Source of the DNA: Candidatus Babelota bacterium
Lineage (GTDB): Bacteria; Babelota; Babeliae; Babelales; JAUPTZ01
Direction: 5' to 3'
Length of the DNA: 8,353 nucleotides
Assembly: GCA_030917105.1 (NCBI GenBank)
Contig: JAUPVI010000038.1
Span: 1 to 8,353, forward strand
Position numbers and translations under genes: made by a program. This document shows positions 1 to 6,681 of this stretch, in pieces (position 1 is the stretch's first letter; the number at the start of each line of letters is the position of its first letter). The notes under the pieces were generated by a model that was not told where the DNA came from, ran no database searches, and saw only the letters and a list, made by a program, of their open reading frames with translations.

Positions 1-289
1 ATGGCATCATTTGTTGTTGCCACAAGGCAATAAAAGCGCATATAATAACGATTTTGTCAGCAAGCGGATCAAGAAATGATCCAGCACGCGAAGAAAGAAA
101 GAAGCGGCGTGCAATATACCCATCGCCGAAATCACTTACAATGGCAAACGTAATAAGAATAAGTGCCAAGCCCACAGCATGCGTGGAAATCGCATACCAC
201 AAGAAAGGAGCGCTTACAATGCGCAAGACAGTAAGAATGTTGGGAATATATTTATACAAAAGCATCATACCGGCCACAGCGTAAGGCAT
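1..289 (-). CDS. pgsA: CDP-diacylglycerol-glycerol-3-phosphate 3-phosphatidyltransferase (PgsA-like), 5' part only
   Basis: This is an open frame running off the left edge, so only about 96 N-terminal residues are present. It carries the complete CDP-alcohol phosphatidyltransferase signature D-G-x2-A-R-x8-G-x3-D-x3-D: D56, G57, A60, R61, G70, D74 and D78, with a further upstream Asp at 53. The opening PNILTVLRI stretch is typical of PgsA. The family is an integral membrane enzyme that joins CDP-diacylglycerol and glycerol-3-phosphate in phosphatidylglycerol synthesis. Other members of the superfamily (phosphatidylserine synthase, cardiolipin synthase) share the motif, but the N-terminus favours PgsA. 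The start is uncertain. The ATG at 289 follows an in-frame TAA directly, and ATGs at 268 and 265 would give the short N-terminus usual in the family. None has a clear Shine-Dalgarno sequence. The gene begins 33 bases after OTU-D and probably shares its transcript. Confidence 0.85.
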   Translation of the reverse strand, partial: MPYAVAGMMLLYKYIPNILTVLRIVSAPFLWYAISTHAVGLALILITFAIVSDFGDGYIARRFFLSSRAGSFLDPLADKIVIICAFIALWQQQMMP

Positions 290-322
290 TTACATTGCAA
301 ACACAAGAGATCAGAGCTTAGA

Positions 323-1534
323 CTACTGCTCACGCTCAAGAAGAGCTATCACTTCTGGCTTTGGCCTAGCCGCCACCCAGTGATTACCCACATTAATATA
401 ATACCACCTATCTGGTGAAATCCTCTGCCAGTCGGGACTAGAAGTGAGCTCCCCGAAGCCAACTATTAGAAACTCATTGGAAAAAGGGTGCATTTCGAAA
501 TGTGTTGGATCAGTCCACACATGAGGGCCCACAGATTCCGATCGGAATTCCGAATTAATACGCTGAAGTTCCCTACTCGGCGAGGGGCCACGACGCGCCT
601 GAGCCTCCAATTTATTTGCAAGCAATTCTCGAAAAGTTTTAATAAGACTGAGATTAGCCGCAAAAGCAACTGGCCGCCTTGCATCTCGAGCTAAGCCTGA
701 CGTATGCCACCACAGATTAAAAAAATAAGCATGGTAGGCACAATAGCCATCCAAAGGTACCTCCACCACATCAAACAACGTTTCAAGAAAATAGGACCGA
801 TATAATTTCTTACGCAAATCAGATCTTTGAGCATTTTGCTCTGCCCGGACAAGATACTTGTCATCATCATCCAGATCAGGATCAAGATCTGTCGATATCG
901 AACAATACTTATTCAAAAACCCTAACAGTTTGAGAGCTTTTCCTTCGTTAAAAGAACGCGACGTGGTTGAAAATGCAACATAGCCTTGCGCAGAAGAGTT
1001 TGGTGTTGCTGCCTTAACAACATCTGCTAATCGAGCCTGATGAGCAGAAACAACCACTTCTGAAACGTCATTGATGATAACATTTGGCACCCGCAGGAAG
1101 TCGTCAGCAAACGCTTTCATGGTAGAAGTCATTGAATTACCTGACTCATTCGCGATCGAGAAATCATTCGGCACACTCTCGACTTCACGTGACACTGGAA
1201 TCGGAATCAATGTGGTTCGCTCCCCTGGCTCACTCAACGCCACCGGCACCTCAATCTCGTCGTCCCGCATAAACAAGCTTCCCACGGCAACTCCTGCACC
1301 CAAAAGTGCTCCAGTGAGGGCCCGATTACGTGAACGCCTTGCCTGTTGAACTAGCGATTTTTCTACTAGTTTTTTTTCCAAAGCTACCGCCTTTTTATGT
1401 AGACGTAGCGCAACAACCGTGCCAATACCGGCAGTGCCGATACCGCACCAGCGCGCTACTTTTTTTGCCGAAAAAGCCTCCAAAGATCCTATCAAAGCAA
1501 TACATGCACAAAAGTGTATAAATCCCGCCCTCAT
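323..1534 (-). CDS. OTU-D: exported OTU-like cysteine protease homologue, divergent
   Basis: This 403-residue protein is the fourth of four tandem paralogues. Residues 4-20 are hydrophobic and look like a signal peptide or anchor. RWCGIG at 28-33 opens a Gly-rich hydrophobic stretch to about 43, followed by a basic helix (44-71) and a second Gly-rich hydrophobic segment (73-89). A linker with an acidic run (DPDLDDDD, 218-225) leads to the catalytic-like region. The putative nucleophile Cys265 lies in VPLDGYCAYH and the putative His385 in GNHW. The layout Asp-Gly-x-Cys then His-Trp matches the OTU family, but the middle helix that A and B keep (W/Y...D-V...LL..A) is not recognisable, so activity is uncertain. 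The start is fixed by an AGGAG site 5 bases upstream. The product is probably exported and host-directed, which is an inference from architecture. It could also be an inactive pseudo-enzyme. Confidence 0.72.
   Translation of the reverse strand: MRAGFIHFCACIALIGSLEAFSAKKVARWCGIGTAGIGTVVALRLHKKAVALEKKLVEKSLVQQARRSRNRALTGALLGAGVAVGSLFMRDDEIEVPVALSEPGERTTLIPIPVSREVESVPNDFSIANESGNSMTSTMKAFADDFLRVPNVIINDVSEVVVSAHQARLADVVKAATPNSSAQGYVAFSTTSRSFNEGKALKLLGFLNKYCSISTDLDPDLDDDDKYLVRAEQNAQRSDLRKKLYRSYFLETLFDVVEVPLDGYCAYHAYFFNLWWHTSGLARDARRPVAFAANLSLIKTFRELLANKLEAQARRGPSPSRELQRINSEFRSESVGPHVWTDPTHFEMHPFSNEFLIVGFGELTSSPDWQRISPDRWYYINVGNHWVAARPKPEVIALLEREQ
330..364. repeat. 3'-end repeat shared by OTU-D and OTU-C (D copy)
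   Basis: These 35 bases match 1622-1656 with two mismatches by eye. They code the shared tail KPEV(I/V)ALLER(E/D)Q that follows the catalytic His block. Confidence 0.75.
1190..1534. repeat. 5' block of OTU-D, direct repeat with OTU-C
   Basis: This segment, coding residues 1-115 of OTU-D, aligns without gaps to 2428-2772 at a constant offset of 1238 bases. The two copies share a 59-base perfect run (1256-1314 against 2494-2552) and further long identical runs around 1320-1345 and 1350-1370. It marks a recent tandem duplication or gene conversion of the N-terminal export module. Confidence 0.85.
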
Positions 1535-1539
1535 CGTTA

Positions 1540-1544
1540 CTCCT
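1540..1544 (-). promoter_or_regulatory. Shine-Dalgarno site of OTU-D
   Basis: The minus strand reads AGGAG, 5 bases before the ATG at 1534. It is the clearest canonical ribosome-binding site in the OTU series and supports that start. The site overlaps a TAG at 1545-1543 that is in frame with the TGA of OTU-C. Confidence 0.75.
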
Positions 1545-1590
1545 ATTTATGTTTTGCCAAAATTTCAGCTACACCACGGAGCTTACTGCT

Positions 1591-2772
1591 TCACCAACAT
1601 ACCCCGGACTGAGACCGCTGATCACGCTCAAGAAGAGCCACCACTTCTGGCTTTGGTATAACAGCGTTCCAATGATTATTATTAACAAAAATAGAATGAG
1701 GTATCTTGGTAATATCACGTGGCACATTATCTGGTTCCATCAGCACAAAAAGATCGCGTGATAAAGGACGGTCACACCACACCATGTTCATGTACTCATC
1801 TAAGTCAATCCAAACGCTAGAATCTCTGGCTTTTGATCGATATTTAATCGCAATTTCATTCAATGCCAAATCAAGATCATTGCCAGATTTATAAGCGCGA
1901 GCGAAGCGCTCTTCCTGACTCGCTGTTTCTTCCCGAACTCGGTGAATAAGATCTGACCCAGCAGCAAAAGCAACTGGTCGTTTATTAGGACCAATCTGAG
2001 AGGACATCAGACTCCACCAGGAATTAAAGAGCTGGACATGATACCCACAATAATTATCAGCAGGAACTACCACAATATCAAATAATGTGTTAAAAAAATC
2101 AGAACAAGAAATAGGTTGACCTGTTTCGCAACACTCTATCAAATCCCCCTTTAAATGATGATGCCTATCCCATAACGCCAACATTTTTCGTGCTTTTTCT
2201 TTGTCAAAAGCACGTGGCGCACTTGAGAATGCAACATAGCCTTGCGCAGACGCGTTTGCTTCTGCGGCCTTAAAAACATCTGCTAATCCAGCCTGATGAG
2301 TTGAGGAAAGCACTTCTAAAACATTATTCATGACAACATTTGGCATCTTCAGCAAATCGTTAGAAATCGCTGAATTACCTGACTCATTCGCAATCGAAAC
2401 CTCCTTCCACTTACTCACGACTTCGTTTGACACTGGGATCGGAACCAGCGCAATGCGCTCCCCTGGCTCACTCAACGCCACCGACACCTGAGCCTCGTCG
2501 TCCCGCATAAACAAGCTTCCCACGGCAACTCCTGCACCCAAAAGTGCTCCAGCGAGCGCCCGATTACGTGAACGCCTTGCCTGCTTAACTAGCGATTTTT
2601 CTACTAGTTTTTTCTCTAAAGCTATCGCCTTTTTATGTAGACGTAGCGCAACAACCGTGCCAATACCGGCAGTACCGATACCACACCAGCGTGCTACGTT
2701 TTTCAGTGAAAAAGCCTCCAAAGATCCTATTAAAGCAATACCAGCACAAAAATATATAAATCTTTCTCTCAT
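1591..2772 (-). CDS. OTU-C: exported OTU-like cysteine protease homologue, divergent
   Basis: This 393-residue protein is the closest relative of OTU-D. The N-terminal module (signal-like 4-20, RWCGIG 28-33, basic helix 44-71, Gly-rich hydrophobic 73-89) is almost the same as in D for about 115 residues. SIANESGNS and SAQGYVAFS are shared further on. The putative nucleophile Cys242 lies in VPADNYCGYH, where the usual Gly after Asp is Asn, and the putative His367 lies in NNNHW. As in D, the central W..D..LL..A helix of the OTU fold is degraded. The ATG overlaps the OTU-B stop by 4 bases (ATGA), indicating coupled translation. The protein carries 8 extra C-terminal residues (RSQSGVCW) beyond the point where D has its TAG stop. 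It is probably an exported effector-like protein of the same class. Deubiquitinase activity cannot be assumed. Confidence 0.72.
   Translation of the reverse strand: MRERFIYFCAGIALIGSLEAFSLKNVARWCGIGTAGIGTVVALRLHKKAIALEKKLVEKSLVKQARRSRNRALAGALLGAGVAVGSLFMRDDEAQVSVALSEPGERIALVPIPVSNEVVSKWKEVSIANESGNSAISNDLLKMPNVVMNNVLEVLSSTHQAGLADVFKAAEANASAQGYVAFSSAPRAFDKEKARKMLALWDRHHHLKGDLIECCETGQPISCSDFFNTLFDIVVVPADNYCGYHVQLFNSWWSLMSSQIGPNKRPVAFAAGSDLIHRVREETASQEERFARAYKSGNDLDLALNEIAIKYRSKARDSSVWIDLDEYMNMVWCDRPLSRDLFVLMEPDNVPRDITKIPHSIFVNNNHWNAVIPKPEVVALLERDQRSQSGVCW
1622..1656. repeat. 3'-end repeat shared by OTU-C and OTU-D (C copy)
   Basis: This is the partner of 330-364. Together with the 5' blocks it shows that both ends of C and D are conserved while the middle, including the catalytic Cys region, has diverged. 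Confidence 0.75.
2428..2772. repeat. 5' block of OTU-C, direct repeat with OTU-D
   Basis: This is the partner of 1190-1534, coding residues 1-115 of OTU-C. The match is ungapped in this block. Beyond it similarity continues more weakly to about residue 190 after a 6-codon length difference, and is then largely lost until the last 15-20 codons. Confidence 0.85.
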
Positions 2773-4040
2773 GACTCTTCTTTTTTCTGTTCTGCCAAAA
2801 GCGCAACTACCTCAGGCTTCAAAATAGCCGGCTCCCAATGGCCGCCATAATTAATAGCATGACAAACTTTAGATAAATCGCCATCCCAGCCTTCAAAATT
2901 AATCTTGCTGCTTACATCAAAGCCACCAGTTTTCGCATTCTTTGCCCATACCACCACCGGACATTTCATTTCTTTGGCAACAAAATGCAAGAGCGGAACA
3001 TCAAGCCAATCGGTAGACCCCTTTTTACCAAAACGATCTTTGTACTGCTTAAAAGCGGCAAGAATTACTGGCTTTGCATCCTGGTCAGACTCTATATCCA
3101 GATAAGAACCTAAAATATTTCGTACCCAATAATATTGACCGAGATCAGCGTCGCTTCCCCCAGCCACGGGAGAATATAACTCTGACACAAGAATAACATC
3201 TTTACCGGAAATTTCGGCATTAATATGTTTCTCTGCTTCGTCCAGCAGCCACAGTCTCTGCCGTGCAACCAAATCAGGCGTTGCCCTAAAACGAGTTGGT
3301 ATTTTCTCCGGGTTTTGACCGCCCGCATCGCGCCATTTCTGCCAAAATGCTATGGTGTGAATGCCACAAGAGCCATCACCAGGAACCCGAACTGGAAGCA
3401 AAAGCGTCTTAAAAATAGACTGAACTTCACGAGATGTATCTTCCTTGCTCTTTATTTTTTCCTGCAGCTGAGTAACGACACCCTGAATAACATCATTAGC
3501 CACCGGCACTTGGGATGCATTCGAGAGCGCTAAAATACTATCTACCCCAACATTGCCTGCCCCATGTTTTGCCAAAGCATTGTCAGAGGGCACCGCCGCA
3601 CCAAAATCAACCTGTAGCATGCCACTTGTCACCGCAAGGTCCTGACCCCTGACCTGCTCTTTACCGCTCGTATTATCATCATTTTTATTATCGCTATCTG
3701 GCATCAAAAAACTGCCACCGAGGGCTGCTACGCCGGCGCCCGCAGCTACCAAACCTAGTCGCCTATAATGAGCAGAAAGAATGAGCTTTTTTTCAGCAAA
3801 CAGCAATGCATTAAGCAACGTCCAGCGTTCTTGAACACTCCGGCCGCGTCCCTGCTCTTGCAACAACAGCAATGCTTTTCGCTGCAGCATCAATTTTTTC
3901 ACGCGATTATGCATCGCCAACGCAGTCAGCGCCCCTATAATTGCAGTGCCGGCACCGCCCCAACGCACAATTGGCTTAAGGGGGATTGCTGATCCATCAC
4001 AACTTATCATAAGAAGGAGGCATAAAAGCGCTTTTCTCAT
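2769..4040 (-). CDS. OTU-B: exported OTU-like cysteine protease
   Basis: This 423-residue protein begins with a strong hydrophobic N-terminus (residues 4-13), followed by ISC at 12-14, a poor lipobox that I do not count as a lipoprotein signal. RWGGAG lies at 26-31, then a longer charged helical region (about 45-94) than in the paralogues, then a Gly/Ala-rich hydrophobic segment (95-113). The C-terminal half is the best OTU match of the set. Cys225 sits in VPGDGSCGIH. A W345-L-D-V..LL..VAKEM..PVVVW stretch matches the helix-strand that precedes the catalytic His in OTU proteases. His401 sits in GGHW. The OTU family cleaves ubiquitin or ubiquitin-like isopeptide bonds, so a host-directed function is inferred. 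The start codon shares one base with the OTU-A stop (TAATG). Confidence 0.75.
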   Translation of the reverse strand: MRKALLCLLLMISCDGSAIPLKPIVRWGGAGTAIIGALTALAMHNRVKKLMLQRKALLLLQEQGRGRSVQERWTLLNALLFAEKKLILSAHYRRLGLVAAGAGVAALGGSFLMPDSDNKNDDNTSGKEQVRGQDLAVTSGMLQVDFGAAVPSDNALAKHGAGNVGVDSILALSNASQVPVANDVIQGVVTQLQEKIKSKEDTSREVQSIFKTLLLPVRVPGDGSCGIHTIAFWQKWRDAGGQNPEKIPTRFRATPDLVARQRLWLLDEAEKHINAEISGKDVILVSELYSPVAGGSDADLGQYYWVRNILGSYLDIESDQDAKPVILAAFKQYKDRFGKKGSTDWLDVPLLHFVAKEMKCPVVVWAKNAKTGGFDVSSKINFEGWDGDLSKVCHAINYGGHWEPAILKPEVVALLAEQKKEES

Positions 4041-5665
4041 TATTTTTCTGACCCTTTTTGTGTTTCAGAACGAAGCGGGTTTGGCACCAAAACTGACCAA
4101 TGCCCCCGGCCCCCAATATTCAGCTCGGTGCCAGCCTGACTAAACAAAATATGACAACAGGAAGCCAAGTCTTGCTTTGCTTTTTTCCAGCGCTCTTGAG
4201 AGAGCCCTGCGCTGTATGAAATGCGATACCCACTTTCATCAGCACCTGTCCAAATAAGAACCGGTTTATGCAGCATTTTAGCTATAAGCAGCACATCTTC
4301 CTCGCCAAGATAGTACTTACTATCCACCGGAGCTGGAAGACTCGTATTTATTTGTAAGCGCGGCATATCTGTTTCCCAAGTCCTCGCCCAAAACTTCCAA
4401 TGCCCCATACCAATAAACGTACATAGTTCTCTTTTGACGCTATTTCTTTGCTTTTTTGGCACTTGAGCCAATCGCTGCTGAAACAATAGCTTTCTTGCGC
4501 CTGCAAGCGCATCAAAAGAAGCCCCAAAATAATATGGCTGCCTTGAAGTGTTGGCAAGACCGCTCTTAAAAAAGATATAGCAGTGCCCGGCGCAGTGACC
4601 ATCTCCTGGAATTTTAACGGGATGAAAAAGCGAAAATAACTGGTCACGCGATAGGCTAAAATCAAAATTGAAATGCTCTGCTGATGCCCCATCATTGCTC
4701 ACTAACTTTGTTATCTCGTTCACCGCGGACGAAACCACCTGAGAATCTGCATAAGCAACTAAAGCATCCGCCTCAAAAAAAGCTATTCCCGATTCATCTT
4801 TCACCGGAAGATCGCGCAAAAAACATTGAACGACTGTATCATCAGTAAGATTGCCCGCAACCGACTTACTCAGTGTCGCACCAATAACTCCCAAAACAGG
4901 GCTTTGGTCGTTTTTGGTCACGGTTAATGGTCGAACCATAGCTATATTGCGAAGACTTCTGCGCTTTCGCCTCGCACTCAAGAGCGGAGCGACTGGTTTC
5001 TTAACTGAAGGAACTAGCGCCAAAGGAAGGGGCGCTGCAGAAGATAAATCCACCGCAACAGACATTGGTTCAGCAACAACAGCATCTTTGCTTGGAGAAA
5101 TAGCAGGAGGCAAAGTTAACTCTACAGCAGGGACTGCTTGTGCCGGCTCTTGTGTTGATGCCAGCTCGCCCAATGGGGTCACGGCGTGCACAACAGGATC
5201 AGGTTCGCTCTCTGACAGGGCAGGCGGCGCAAGCAATACGGTCGGTTCAGGCAATATAGGCGCCACAGACGACACAGTTGCATCTTGCGAAGTCGCATTA
5301 TGCGCAACATTAACAATAACCTCTTCTCTATCAGCAGGATTCGCGACTGCTGGCGTAGCCTCAAATTGGTCAGCACTGCTCAGCAAACTACCCGCGAAAA
5401 GCGAACCTCCAAGCCCTACAAGGCCAATCGCCCAATTACGTAGCACATACAATCGCTCAAGGTCTGCATCTGCCAAGGCAACAGTACCTCTCTTAACTTC
5501 TTTTTCTAGTACCTTGATTTTTGCCTGCGCAGCAATTATCAAAAGGCTTGCTGCCGCCCCCACACCGATGCCGCCCCAACGAGCAGCTGAACGACCAGCG
5601 CCCGCACCCACAGAATGCATTGCTGTTATAGAACAAAAGAGGAAAACCACTACTTTTTTAAACAC
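4040..5665 (-). CDS. OTU-A: exported OTU-like cysteine protease with long Pro/Ala-rich linker
   Basis: This is the first and longest paralogue, 541 residues from the GTG at 5665. That start is preferred over the GTG at 5671 because AGGGAG lies 5 bases upstream of it and would abut or overlap the earlier one. The order is: hydrophobic N-terminus (4-15), RWGGIG (29-34) opening an Ala/Gly-rich hydrophobic segment, a charged helix (about 48-72), a second hydrophobic Gly-rich segment (78-95), a Pro/Ala/Val-rich low-complexity linker (about 103-228), a basic RRKRR cluster (232-236), and the OTU-like domain. Cys358 lies in IPGDGHCAGH. A Y451-Y..E-D-V-L-L-I-A..PVLIW stretch matches the OTU pre-His helix. 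His522 lies in GRGHW. The fold and motif order support an OTU cysteine protease. Ubiquitin as substrate, and export to a host, are inferences. Confidence 0.75.
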   Translation of the reverse strand: MFKKVVVFLFCSITAMHSVGAGAGRSAARWGGIGVGAAASLLIIAAQAKIKVLEKEVKRGTVALADADLERLYVLRNWAIGLVGLGGSLFAGSLLSSADQFEATPAVANPADREEVIVNVAHNATSQDATVSSVAPILPEPTVLLAPPALSESEPDPVVHAVTPLGELASTQEPAQAVPAVELTLPPAISPSKDAVVAEPMSVAVDLSSAAPLPLALVPSVKKPVAPLLSARRKRRSLRNIAMVRPLTVTKNDQSPVLGVIGATLSKSVAGNLTDDTVVQCFLRDLPVKDESGIAFFEADALVAYADSQVVSSAVNEITKLVSNDGASAEHFNFDFSLSRDQLFSLFHPVKIPGDGHCAGHCYIFFKSGLANTSRQPYYFGASFDALAGARKLLFQQRLAQVPKKQRNSVKRELCTFIGMGHWKFWARTWETDMPRLQINTSLPAPVDSKYYLGEEDVLLIAKMLHKPVLIWTGADESGYRISYSAGLSQERWKKAKQDLASCCHILFSQAGTELNIGGRGHWSVLVPNPLRSETQKGSEK

Positions 5666-5670
5666 GATCA

Positions 5671-5676
5671 CTCCCT
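5671..5676 (-). promoter_or_regulatory. Shine-Dalgarno site choosing the OTU-A start
   Basis: The minus strand reads AGGGAG, 5 bases before the GTG at 5665. The alternative in-frame GTG at 5671-5669 shares its first base with this site, so the downstream GTG is the likelier start. Confidence 0.6.
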
Positions 5677-5681
5677 ACAAA

Positions 5682-5707
5682 GATGCGCCCTGTCGTGAGG
5701 GCGCATC
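5682..5707 (-). terminator. Perfect 9-bp hairpin between yicC and OTU-A
   Basis: GATGCGCCC pairs perfectly with GGGCGCATC around an 8-base loop. In the direction of transcription it lies about 50 bases after the yicC stop and immediately before the ribosome-binding site of OTU-A. Only three T residues follow the stem on the minus strand, so it is a weak intrinsic terminator at best. It could instead be an attenuator, an mRNA-stabilising 5' structure, or a structure affecting OTU-A translation. The stem is seen directly; its role is open. Confidence 0.5.
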
Positions 5708-5757
5708 CTAAGATTTGTTTACCATTGACAGGCTTAGCCTACCTGAGCTTGTAAGCC

Positions 5758-6669
5758 CTACACAATGTTCTGCACTTGTTCGCGAATTTTCTCAATTTCC
5801 ACCTTGATATCCACCGCACGTGCACTCATTTCATAGTTTGTGCATTTTGAGGTAACGGTGTTTACCTCACGCATCAACTCTTGCAAGGTAAAGTCAAGCT
5901 TACGACCCTTTTCTATTGCTGAATCAGCCAACAATCGCTCAATTGCCTGTACGTGTGAACCAAAGCGGACAATTTCTTCATGTACATCCATTTTATCAAG
6001 TGCGGCAAGTCGTTCCGGCAACAAAGCGCAAGCTGCCTCATCGCCAGCTTGGGCCTGCTGTTGGCAATGTGCGACTTGCTCTTTCTGCGCCGCAAGCAAC
6101 TGTGCCGTAATACCCTCAATTTCACCCATCGTATGTACAATAGCATCAAGTCGGTTGCTTAAATCTACAAGTAACCGCTTTCCTTCATTTTTTCGCGCTT
6201 CATGTACTTGCGCTACTGCATCATCAACACCAGCTAAAAAACGGGCAATGGCTTCATCAGACAACGCCGCACGTTCAGAAGAAAAAACCTGGGGTAAATT
6301 CATCATTTCTGCGATAGTCAACTGACCAGCAAGACCAAATTGTTTTTGGATATACGCGCTCGCGTCAAGGTATTCTTGTACGCGGATAGGAGAAAATACT
6401 GTTTTTTCCAGCAATGCCCCATGGCTGTTAATGCGCACCGTGCAGTACACACGGCCACGAATTAAGCCACTTTTCATACGTGAAATAAGGTCCATCTCAC
6501 ATGAGCTCAACGCGCTCGGCAATTTACAGGTTGGTTCAAAAAAACGTGAGTTAAACGTTTTTATTTCAATATCAACACTGCACTGCTCCCCGTCATGTTC
6601 CAGCATAACTACTGAAACGTTGGCAAAGCCAGTCATGCTGGTAATCATGGAATCTTGTTGTAGCTTCAT
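5758..6669 (-). CDS. yicC: YicC/YloC family endoribonuclease
   Basis: This 303-residue protein has the full family length (about 290). The hallmark start I-x-SMTGF appears as MITSMTGFA. It is followed by an N-terminal YicC domain (IEIKTFNSRFFE, then RGRVYC). The C-terminal DUF1732-type domain has EEIVRFGSHV, the GRKLDFTLQELMREVNT..SK block and the closing EIEKIREQVQNIV. Family members are RNases; Escherichia coli YicC acts on structured RNA and influences small-RNA turnover. The start used is the ATG at 6669, 12 bases after the yebC stop. The ATG at 6648 would begin directly at MITSMTGF, closer to the family norm, and neither has a strong Shine-Dalgarno sequence. The gene probably shares a transcript with yebC. 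Confidence 0.93.
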   Translation of the reverse strand: MKLQQDSMITSMTGFANVSVVMLEHDGEQCSVDIEIKTFNSRFFEPTCKLPSALSSCEMDLISRMKSGLIRGRVYCTVRINSHGALLEKTVFSPIRVQEYLDASAYIQKQFGLAGQLTIAEMMNLPQVFSSERAALSDEAIARFLAGVDDAVAQVHEARKNEGKRLLVDLSNRLDAIVHTMGEIEGITAQLLAAQKEQVAHCQQQAQAGDEAACALLPERLAALDKMDVHEEIVRFGSHVQAIERLLADSAIEKGRKLDFTLQELMREVNTVTSKCTNYEMSARAVDIKVEIEKIREQVQNIV

Positions 6670-6681
6670 GCAAATATCACT

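Noticed and set aside
1591..1593. TGA read as an amino acid in OTU-C, because the frame stays open afterwards.
   Set aside because: Other genes here, OTU-B and the symporter, end in TGA with the next gene starting at or just after it, so TGA behaves as a normal stop.
3983..4040. A lipoprotein signal in OTU-B (MISC near residue 14).
   Set aside because: Met at the -3 position is not a normal lipobox residue, and the paralogues have no cysteine at a matching place.
4851..5711. A 286-codon plus-strand open frame rich in Ala, Ser and Thr.
   Set aside because: It is antisense to the Pro/Ala/Val-rich linker of OTU-A, which depletes stops on the other strand. It has no recognisable family motif, and the minus-strand gene has clear domain support.
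5725..5753. TTGACA on the plus strand at 5725-5730 as a -35 box.
   Set aside because: No acceptable -10 box follows at 16-18 bases, and there is no plus-strand gene to serve.
5729..5757. A second imperfect inverted repeat (GGCTTA/TAAGCC) just after the yicC stop.
   Set aside because: The stem is only 6 bp with a loop of about 15 bases and no T-tract, so it is too weak to call a terminator.
5840..6325. A 161-codon plus-strand open frame with many Cys, Ser and Ala.
   Set aside because: It is antisense to yicC, whose identity is certain from family motifs.
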